From Kangiella sp. (GTDB taxonomy: Bacteria; Pseudomonadota; Gammaproteobacteria; Enterobacterales; Kangiellaceae), in contig NVVT01000011.1 in assembly GCA_002733465.1 (NCBI GenBank), positions 2,762 to 21,244 on the forward strand: a DNA stretch of 18,483 nt, written 5' to 3'. The translations under genes and the position numbers were made by a program. Positions within the stretch are counted from its first letter, which is position 1. Each line of letters starts with the position of its first letter. Positions 8,224-15,223 of the stretch are shown in pieces. The notes beneath the pieces are model-generated. The model was not told the DNA's origin, did not search any database, and was given only the letters and a program-made list of their open reading frames with translations.

Positions 8224-9486
8224 TTATTTTTCGACACTTTGCTCCATTTTTACCAGGTAATCTAACAGCTCAAACATCTCATTCTGACCACCGGCCCTCA
8301 TTGGATCGACTCTATATTTACCCGCCACAATAAATTCTGGTACACTGGCTAATTGGAACTTTTTGGTTAATTTTTCAGCTTGTATCACTCTTTTCTTTAT
8401 CCGGCTACTTTCGAAGACTTCAACAAATTGATTTTTATCGACTCCATATTTATTAAAAAATCTCGCTAACTCTTCCTTGCTTTCAAGTTTTTCTTGATTA
8501 ATCACAATCGCTTCAAAAAGAGGAACATGAATTTCCTTTTGTATCTTTAGCTCTATCGCGGTGTAATAAGTCTGTGCAAATACCCGCATGGCTTTATTCC
8601 AAACAGCATGAAAATAACTGAATTCAACTTCTTTTAAATGCCCTTTTTTCCATGCTTCTACTTGCGCGTAAGATCCATAACAATGACCGCAACCGTAAGA
8701 AAAGGCACTAATTACTTCCACTTTTTCGGTATTCGTTAGTGGTAGCGGAGACTCCAATTTTTGATAATGTACGCCTTCTTTAAATTTAGTGTCAGCTTTT
8801 TTTATTACTATGGTTTTTGCATCATCATTCGCATTTTTTGTAACGGTTACTTCTTTTAAACGCGCTTCATTGATTAGCTTGACTGAAATCAATTTAATTT
8901 CATCATTTGGAACATTTTGATGGATTCCTAATGTGATATTTTTTCCTTTAGAAATTTCTGTTAACAACTCCATACCTTTAGTCACTTGAGCGAATACAGT
9001 GTATCCCCATTGGCCTTTTTTATAGTCTAACTTTTTATTGTCTTTTAGATTAATGTAAAACTGCGAGGTGGCACTGTCAGGCGCGTTTCTACGAGCCATA
9101 GCGACACTTCCTAATTGATTGGATAGACCATTATTTGACTCGTTTATAACCGGCGCATTGGTCGATTTTTCTCTCATTTCACTATCAAAACCACCACCTT
9201 GAATTATCACTCCTGGAATTACTCGGTGAAAAATGGTTCCATTATAGAAACCCGACTTAACATATTGCATGAAATTCTCAACGGTTTTTGGTGCCAACTT
9301 CGCTGAAAGAGTAATTTCGAATATTCCTCTATTGGTCTCAAATTGGATCCGTTTTCCATTAAGAGAGCTTGAGTTTTCAAGCGCAGTATCTTCTGAAATA
9401 TTTTCAACTTGTTGAGTTTGTAAATTCCAATATCCGATTGAAACTACCCCAACTAAAGCCAAACCAATAATGATTTTTTTAAGCAT
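8224..9486 (-). CDS. Cyclophilin-DsbA fusion: periplasmic peptidyl-prolyl isomerase plus thiol-disulfide oxidoreductase
   Basis: A 420-residue exported protein with two folding-catalyst domains in one uninterrupted frame. Residues 4-19 form a hydrophobic signal or signal-anchor with no lipobox. Residues about 46-207 are a cyclophilin: FHRVIPG with catalytic Arg88, QGGGF at 96-100, the MARRNAPDSATSQFYINL block and GYTVFAQVTKGME. After a Lys/Asp-rich linker, residues about 235-415 are DsbA-like. This part has the lead-in FKEGVHYQKLESPLP, active site Cys266-Gly-His-Cys269 and the cis-proline loop SVPEFIVAGKYRV (Pro383). The active site is CGHC, as in eukaryotic PDI, not the CPHC of E. coli DsbA, so its redox potential may differ. 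AAGG lies about 8 bases before the ATG. The upstream Sco-cytochrome-PCuAC gene ends 50 bases away with no terminator, so co-transcription is likely. Copper-site cysteines are plausible clients. Confidence 0.9.
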   Translation of the reverse strand: MLKKIIIGLALVGVVSIGYWNLQTQQVENISEDTALENSSSLNGKRIQFETNRGIFEITLSAKLAPKTVENFMQYVKSGFYNGTIFHRVIPGVIIQGGGFDSEMREKSTNAPVINESNNGLSNQLGSVAMARRNAPDSATSQFYINLKDNKKLDYKKGQWGYTVFAQVTKGMELLTEISKGKNITLGIHQNVPNDEIKLISVKLINEARLKEVTVTKNANDDAKTIVIKKADTKFKEGVHYQKLESPLPLTNTEKVEVISAFSYGCGHCYGSYAQVEAWKKGHLKEVEFSYFHAVWNKAMRVFAQTYYTAIELKIQKEIHVPLFEAIVINQEKLESKEELARFFNKYGVDKNQFVEVFESSRIKKRVIQAEKLTKKFQLASVPEFIVAGKYRVDPMRAGGQNEMFELLDYLVKMEQSVEK

Positions 9487-9536
9487 ACATTTGCCTTTTA
9501 ATTTGTTTTTTTAACATTTTCAACAATCAGCGATGA

Positions 9537-10859
9537 TTAGTTTGAACGTATCGGCATAACAAGATTTTGTGTTTTTCCATTTTTAAACTTCAATTTAAGA
9601 TGAACCTGTCCACCGGATTTTATTTTTTGATTAGGCTTAATTAACATTAAATGCATTCCTCTTGGAGCTAAAGTCACTTTACCGTTAGCAGGAATTACTA
9701 ACTCTTCGATCTCTCTCATTTTCATCATGCCATTAACGTGTTTCATTTCGTGAATTTCTACTTTGCCATAGGCTTTTGACTCTATTTCTTGCAATATTAG
9801 AGCCGTATCATTCATATTAAAAAGGGTAAAATAACCAGCATGAATATCTGATTCTACAATTGGCTCTCTAACCCAGGCATTCATCACAGCGACCTGATCC
9901 TCTGCTGGCTCTTTTACTTCTTTGAAGGTTTCAAATATTTTCCCTTTAGTCGCTCTAATACGCTTAGTTTCCGAATCTATATGCTCAAGTAAATCCTTTG
10001 CTTCACTTTGATTCAATCTCATATTTGGCATAGCTACACGATTGTATTTTTTATACAACATGACGGCGATAGGATCCTTTTTTGCAAGCATTTGATCCGG
10101 AGCTTTTAACCAATCGTATAGCCATTGTTTTTCGCGGATATCAATGACTCCAAGCAAATCAGGTCCCACGGCGCCTTTTAATTCATTGCCGGTTAGAGTA
10201 TGACAAATGGCACAGCGGGTTCTATATAATTGTTCGCCTCTCGATATATTTCTGAGCTTGGGAGCGTCAGCATAATTTCTGTTAGATTGTGGCGCTTTCC
10301 AACCGTCTAGCCAGTTGCCTATTTGGTCTGCTAACACATGCGGATTTTCAAAAGGGGAGCGTTTCATCCATCGGCCAGTTTTTTGATTACCAATAATCAT
10401 GCTGACATTGTGGTTGTTTGAACCATCTTGAATTTCTTCAAGATATAAACCCAGTTTTCTTCTTATTTTAATAATGTCTTGTTCGTTACCGGTCATAAAA
10501 TCCCATTTGGCACCAAATTTTTCTCGGTATTCACTCATCACTTGATAAGTATCAACATCGGGATCTATCGTAATGGAATAGATGAAGACATCGTTGCCTA
10601 TTCGATCGCCTAAGATATTTTGTACTTTAACTAATTGAGCTGTTTCTAACGGACATGAATCTGGGCAACTAGTATAAATAAAATTGATGACAACAATTTT
10701 ATCTTTAAGCATATCATCAAAAAATTTCACGTTTTTTCCGTTATGATCAGTCAATTCAACATTAGGGAAATATTTTGCACCCCATATTGCTTCAGCATTA
10801 ACCAAGTTCGATAACGAACAAAAAACAATGGATAATAGTAATAATTTAATTTGTTGCAT
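9537..10859 (-). CDS. Three-domain periplasmic copper protein: Sco chaperone, cytochrome c and PCuAC fusion
   Basis: A 440-residue exported protein with a Sec signal peptide (cleavage near residue 22, NLVNA). Residues about 28-188 are Sco1/SenC-like, with the copper motif Cys65-PDS-Cys69 and His150, the three expected Cu ligands. Residues about 204-295 are a class I cytochrome c: heme-binding Cys216-AI-Cys219-His220 and a distal Met277 or Met280 in AMPNM. Residues about 320-437 are PCuAC: His370-x10-Met381-x21-His403-x-Met405, an exact fit to the family copper site. Separate Sco and PCuAC proteins deliver copper to the CuA site of cytochrome oxidase; here both are joined through a heme domain. 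The neighbours are the large multicopper oxidase upstream and a DsbA fusion downstream, so it may serve the oxidase instead. GAGAG precedes the ATG. The frame is continuous, and each domain keeps its ligands. Confidence 0.93.
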   Translation of the reverse strand: MQQIKLLLLSIVFCSLSNLVNAEAIWGAKYFPNVELTDHNGKNVKFFDDMLKDKIVVINFIYTSCPDSCPLETAQLVKVQNILGDRIGNDVFIYSITIDPDVDTYQVMSEYREKFGAKWDFMTGNEQDIIKIRRKLGLYLEEIQDGSNNHNVSMIIGNQKTGRWMKRSPFENPHVLADQIGNWLDGWKAPQSNRNYADAPKLRNISRGEQLYRTRCAICHTLTGNELKGAVGPDLLGVIDIREKQWLYDWLKAPDQMLAKKDPIAVMLYKKYNRVAMPNMRLNQSEAKDLLEHIDSETKRIRATKGKIFETFKEVKEPAEDQVAVMNAWVREPIVESDIHAGYFTLFNMNDTALILQEIESKAYGKVEIHEMKHVNGMMKMREIEELVIPANGKVTLAPRGMHLMLIKPNQKIKSGGQVHLKLKFKNGKTQNLVMPIRSN

Positions 10860-10874
10860 GCTTTCTCTCGTACT

Positions 10875-10910
10875 GATTATTAAACGGGCTCGGATTATTA
10901 AACGGGAGCG
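10875..10910. repeat. 18-bp tandem repeat, two copies, in the leader of the Sco fusion gene
   Basis: GATTATTAAACGGG occurs at 10875-10888 and again at 10893-10906. It is followed by CTCG and AGCG respectively, so two 18-base units match at 16 positions. On the minus strand the units lie between the probable promoter and the ribosome site, 16 to 51 bases before the ATG. They may be a paired binding site for a regulator, or slippage. Confidence 0.85.
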
Positions 10911-10937
10911 GAGTCGCTTTATAAATGGAGTATTACC

Positions 10938-10967
10938 TTATAATTAGGGAATACTTCATTTTGACAA
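10938..10967 (-). promoter_or_regulatory. Possible promoter for the Sco-cytochrome-PCuAC operon
   Basis: On the minus strand TTGTCA (10962-10967) is followed after 18 bases by TTATAA (10938-10943); shifting one base gives TATAAG. Its position between the oxidase terminator and the fusion gene makes a separate promoter plausible. The match is only moderate, and no copper-responsive operator could be recognised. Confidence 0.4.
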
Positions 10968-11042
10968 TTAATTTATCGTCGGCCGTGGCTCCAACCTCTT
11001 CAAATTTAACTTTTGTAAAGTATAGCTCTTTTTGACAAAATA

Positions 11043-11073
11043 AAACCGCAACAAACAAAGCTTGTTGCGGTTT
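11043..11073 (-). terminator. Rho-independent terminator of the multicopper oxidase gene
   Basis: AAACCGCAACAA / TTGTTGCGGTTT is a perfect 12-bp stem (11043-11054 with 11062-11073) with a 7-base loop. On the minus strand it is followed by TATTTTG. It lies about 30 bases after the oxidase stop codon and so separates the oxidase transcript, at least partly, from the downstream Sco-fusion gene. Confidence 0.85.
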
Positions 11074-11104
11074 ATGTTTTCTTTTTACTTCTTAATTCAG
11101 TTGA

Positions 11105-14100
11105 CTAGAATTTACCTGCATTTCTAGCATCATGAATTAATGTATCAATCGTAAATGGTGTTGGACAGTTGACGATATGAGGTGAGTTTAAATTCTCAAA
11201 ATCGAAATTGTTTGATCCAACATTAGGAGGTGGCGGAAATTCTAGAACTTCTAGTTTTCCTTCCGCTCTCAGTTGTTTCAATTCTTCTAATCCCTTCACC
11301 ACACCTACACTATCAGTTGCCGGAATTAACCAATGAGCAAACCCAATATGCCACATAGGGCTATAAGTTTTCTCTGGCATAAAGTAAGAAGGAACTCCTA
11401 CCTGACTACCAAAAGGACCGCCTCCTAGAACTCCATTTCCGTCTGTAGGCGTTGGTGGATAGCTAGGACGAATTGGCGCCGGTGGCAAGAATTGGATCAA
11501 CGGTACGGCAGCATCCGCTAAAAACTCATGTTTAGGTACATAAGGCACACCCATTGCACGGGCTGGGCCAAACGGGAATGTATCTAATACTATGTAGTAA
11601 GGTAAATAATCACCCTCTCCAGACCATGACTTATGCAATTTAAAAGATACTGAAGGATTTTCACTTTCTGTATCTAGCGCAACTACGTGACCTGAAGCAT
11701 GTAAACCACCCCAAACATTACCATTGTACAAACAAGTGGTATTGGCAGGAAAGTCAGGAAAGCTCATACAAGACTCGTCTATACGATTGTGTTCCCACTC
11801 TTCGTCTCCCCATTGAACTATTATCACGTTAAAAACTACATCTTTGCCGTCATAATTGACTCTTCTTAAAGGCGAGTAGGTATTCTCAGTGTCCACATCA
11901 GGAAGTGCGTCTGGATTTTCACATAGAGTACCGTTTGCATCAGTACCATCTGAAACACGACATGCCGGATTTGCCCAAATAGGGTTTGGCAAATCACCTT
12001 CAAAAGTCCAATAACCATTTTCTGAGACCGTTGCTACTGCGCTAGCAGCTTCTGGAGTATTCGCTAACTTACCACCCCAAGCCAAGCCAAGCTCTTCAGC
12101 TAGGTCTTCATCACTGACATCATGTAGGAAATACCAAACATCAGTTTCCACACCGTCAGCAGTGATATTTGTACCTTTAATTAATGGGAATGTCGCTGTT
12201 CCACGTTCATTTCTTGGTTCTTCTTCTGATAAGGCGTCACCAATCGGTAAATCTGATATGGTATCTAACTCTCCTATTACAGCATCTCTAACCCATACTG
12301 ATAAAGGATCTAATAGAGGACCATATTGTCCATAGCCGTCACCTGTTCTAGCAGTTGGCAGTGCAACCGTATCAACATAACTGACACCATCCCAAGAGGG
12401 CATTGGTGTAGGCATTAACTTAACTTGACCAGGGTTTTCAATATCCCAACGTAAAAGCATTGCGTGATCTTCGTGTTGAGTATTGTGACAATGTTCCATG
12501 TACGTTCCAGCAAATTCACGGAATCTTAGTGCGATTTCTACAATACTGCCACTATCGGGTTGTGGTCCAAGACGGTAAACATCTTTTCTTGCCCATTTTT
12601 CCCATTCTGGTGGCGCAACGCCATTTCGGCGAAGAATAATACCTTCTTCAAAGTGAATGTGTATTGGATGACTCCATGTACCACTGTTGATTAGACGCCA
12701 CACTTCTAGCCCGCCGGAGTTCTTACTCGGAGCCGCAGATAATCGACGAGGATCCATGTTAAACCCTTTGCCATTATCGGTTTCAATTACCCAAGGTTTG
12801 TCATCAGTTGGTGCACGCTCAAACTCAAAACTTCTATGAAGAGCATTGGCTAACTCATCTTCAGATGGACGACGAATTGGAATCATCGTACGCTTTCCTG
12901 CAACAAAATCTACGGGGTTCAAACTATTATCAGTACCGATATATTTTTTAACACGGAACTCTAAGAATTTGCCAACAACAGGGTCACCATCCATCCATCG
13001 GTCGGCTACGCCATCACCATCTTCATCTAATGTAGTTGGTGCATAATCACCACTTAACACGTCTTCTAATGAAACCACTAGATCAGCCACTTGACCATTT
13101 TTGTGTTGTAGTAAATTCACAAAATAGAGCTTATCGCCCTCATCAAAACTAGCGAAATCAATAATGATATCGTAACGCTCTGCAATACCATGAGTTGGCA
13201 GTTCACCATTTTCGAAATAAACGGTATGCTCCATAATATTACCGTCGTTAGCAATCATATGAAAAGGAACTCTTTCTCCAGCTTCATCAACTAAAACAGT
13301 TTTAAAGTAACGAGAAACGGATCCATTTAGCATTCTAAAGCGGTAACGACGTGCTCTTACATCTAAATATGGTTTGTATAAAAAGTTAACCGTCATTACA
13401 TCGCCGATAAAGCCTTTGACATTAAAGGGGTTAAACCAAAGTTGACCCTCTTCATCGAACGCTTTTTCAGCCAGCAGTAAGTTAACGTCATAATCTCGGT
13501 TACCCCAATCTAACGCATCGCCACTAGGCATTCTTAAGTTAACACCGTCATCAATTGATTCATTACCACGGTCAATCGCGCTGTAGTAATTCATCATTGC
13601 AACATCACCTTTGTACACATTTTGTGCAGTGAAATCGAGCATATGATCATGGAACCAATGCGTACTCATCGTTTCACGCCAGTCACCGGGTATTTTTTTA
13701 ATTCCGCCATTACCATCAGGTGTACCTGCGCGAATATCTTCCGCTTCGGTATTGATTGAGTCTCTACCCGCTAGAATAATTGGCCAGCGGTAATCGTAAT
13801 ATTGACCTGGGAAGAAGAACGCATTGGCATAACCATCGCTTTCTGCAGGAGTATGACCGTTGTGTTCGTGGGTTGTTATTGTATGTAGACCAAAACCTTT
13901 ATTGGCCGCAACATCAATTGGTAATGCATTGTAATGACGCATAACCAATGGCTCACCATATTTAACATTTAGTAGTTTTGGAGGGAATGTGCCATCAAAT
14001 GTCCAAACTGAATTTGGGTCTTGCAAAGGCATATCTGGATGAAACTTTATTTCTATGCCATTTGTTGTACCGCCAAAACCGTCAGTACCAATTGTGTTGT

Positions 14101-14884
14101 AATACAAACCACCTTGAGCAAATTCACCTGACTGGTAACCATGACGCTGTTTAGCATCTCGAAATCCAAGATTGGTGCGTGCACCACTTTGAGCTGTTTG
14201 AAAATATTTTTCCGGGGTAAATTCATCCCAACGTTGATGTGACCAACCAAGTCCAGGTGGTCTTCCCTCTGCAGGAGGTGTATCCAAAGCTCGACCTAGA
14301 AAAGATTCAATTTCTGACTGCCAAGGATTGGCATCATCCGTATTAGAATATTTTGTTGGTACTGGCCATATCTCTTGAGTTAAAAAAGCTTCTAAATCGG
14401 CTCCAACCGGAGATGTTTGGCTATCACCAGGAGCAGGCATGTTAACCCAACCATCTGGAGCTTGAGTTGCTGATAAATTTAAATCTCCAGGACCAAACTC
14501 TTCAAAACGTAGCATTTGTTGAGTAAATTCTTGTGCGCCAAACAACGGACTAGGGGCACCGTTTGTTGGTACGTTATAAACGCCATTATCTCTTTGATTG
14601 GCTTTTTGTAAAACATTAGCCACTGAAGTATCTTCACCAGTTCCAGTTACACCACCTTCAAAAGCGCCATGATTAGCTTCTTCTAAACCTTCGGGTAAAT
14701 CTCCAAATGTTGGGCCTGTTAGTTCAGACGGATCCGGTTCAGCAGGTGGATCAACAACTACAACAGGTGGAGGCGGAGGATCTGGATCATCACTGACTAA
14801 ATCACACGCACTGAGTGCTAACAATAACGACGCTGAAATAGCCGAAAAACCTATGTTTTTCAGTAGCATTTCCTTTGACTTCAT
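11105..14884 (-). CDS. Large multicopper oxidase lipoprotein with a 440-residue C-terminal extension
   Basis: A 1259-residue exported lipoprotein. The lipobox LSAC places the lipidated cysteine at 27. It is followed by Asp, which in E. coli keeps a lipoprotein in the inner membrane, and then by an acidic, proline-rich tether. All four copper motifs are present: H339-E-H341 (then NGH), H409-W-F-H412-D-H414, H739-P-I-H742-I-H744, and H798-C799-H800 with H804 and Met809. Together these supply type 1, 2 and 3 copper, with an axial Met on the type 1 copper. It should oxidise a substrate by one-electron steps and reduce O2 to water. At 1259 residues it far exceeds CueO or CotA (about 500) and is in the size range of bacterial Mn-oxidising MCOs (MnxG, MofA), but the substrate cannot be read from sequence. 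Residues about 820-1259 are an extension with no copper motif. AAGGA precedes the ATG. Confidence 0.93.
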   Translation of the reverse strand: MKSKEMLLKNIGFSAISASLLLALSACDLVSDDPDPPPPPVVVVDPPAEPDPSELTGPTFGDLPEGLEEANHGAFEGGVTGTGEDTSVANVLQKANQRDNGVYNVPTNGAPSPLFGAQEFTQQMLRFEEFGPGDLNLSATQAPDGWVNMPAPGDSQTSPVGADLEAFLTQEIWPVPTKYSNTDDANPWQSEIESFLGRALDTPPAEGRPPGLGWSHQRWDEFTPEKYFQTAQSGARTNLGFRDAKQRHGYQSGEFAQGGLYYNTIGTDGFGGTTNGIEIKFHPDMPLQDPNSVWTFDGTFPPKLLNVKYGEPLVMRHYNALPIDVAANKGFGLHTITTHEHNGHTPAESDGYANAFFFPGQYYDYRWPIILAGRDSINTEAEDIRAGTPDGNGGIKKIPGDWRETMSTHWFHDHMLDFTAQNVYKGDVAMMNYYSAIDRGNESIDDGVNLRMPSGDALDWGNRDYDVNLLLAEKAFDEEGQLWFNPFNVKGFIGDVMTVNFLYKPYLDVRARRYRFRMLNGSVSRYFKTVLVDEAGERVPFHMIANDGNIMEHTVYFENGELPTHGIAERYDIIIDFASFDEGDKLYFVNLLQHKNGQVADLVVSLEDVLSGDYAPTTLDEDGDGVADRWMDGDPVVGKFLEFRVKKYIGTDNSLNPVDFVAGKRTMIPIRRPSEDELANALHRSFEFERAPTDDKPWVIETDNGKGFNMDPRRLSAAPSKNSGGLEVWRLINSGTWSHPIHIHFEEGIILRRNGVAPPEWEKWARKDVYRLGPQPDSGSIVEIALRFREFAGTYMEHCHNTQHEDHAMLLRWDIENPGQVKLMPTPMPSWDGVSYVDTVALPTARTGDGYGQYGPLLDPLSVWVRDAVIGELDTISDLPIGDALSEEEPRNERGTATFPLIKGTNITADGVETDVWYFLHDVSDEDLAEELGLAWGGKLANTPEAASAVATVSENGYWTFEGDLPNPIWANPACRVSDGTDANGTLCENPDALPDVDTENTYSPLRRVNYDGKDVVFNVIIVQWGDEEWEHNRIDESCMSFPDFPANTTCLYNGNVWGGLHASGHVVALDTESENPSVSFKLHKSWSGEGDYLPYYIVLDTFPFGPARAMGVPYVPKHEFLADAAVPLIQFLPPAPIRPSYPPTPTDGNGVLGGGPFGSQVGVPSYFMPEKTYSPMWHIGFAHWLIPATDSVGVVKGLEELKQLRAEGKLEVLEFPPPPNVGSNNFDFENLNSPHIVNCPTPFTIDTLIHDARNAGKF

Positions 14885-15223
14885 ATTTTATTTTCCTTTA
14901 TCTAAATTTTTCAAAAATAAATAGGTTTTTCGCTCGATAAAACTATCCAAACTATCGGCACTTCACACACAAGCATTAATGTTTTTTTATGCTTTCAACG
15001 GTGTATTGAGCCAATCAATAAATTTAAAGCGATTTAACACGCATACTTAGGAAATATAATAGACAAAATGAAATAAAACAAGAAAGTTGGAAATAAATTG
15101 TAACGTTTTTATTGCGAGCGCATCTATTTAGAACGCTTTTGGTATTATTACCAGAATGGGGCGTAAGAATAGGGATTTCTAACTAGGTTTAGAAGCCCCT
15201 ACATTACATTAGAACAAGCTAAT
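14885..15223. other. Intergenic region between fusA and the multicopper oxidase gene
   Basis: 339 bases in the position where tuf normally follows fusA. There is no tuf remnant that I can recognise, no other gene and no clear fusA terminator, only an imperfect TTCTAA/TTAGAA stem near 15178-15195 without a T-run. A weak promoter candidate for the oxidase is listed separately. Confidence 0.6.
15053..15081 (-). promoter_or_regulatory. Weak promoter candidate for the multicopper oxidase gene
   Basis: On the minus strand TTGTTT (15076-15081), a 17-base spacer, then TATATT (15053-15058). The leader would be about 160 bases. The region is AT-rich, so chance matches are likely, and no copper-regulator box was recognised. 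Confidence 0.25.

Noticed and set aside
8224..10859. Suspicion that the two fusion proteins are frameshift or assembly artefacts
   Set aside because: Each frame is continuous, the domains are joined by ordinary polar linkers, both have a single N-terminal signal and ribosome site, and every domain keeps its active residues. An error joining genes in frame twice in a row is unlikely, though only reads or relatives could exclude it.
15178..15195. fusA terminator
   Set aside because: TTCTAA/TTAGAA forms a short AT stem with no T-run; too weak to call.
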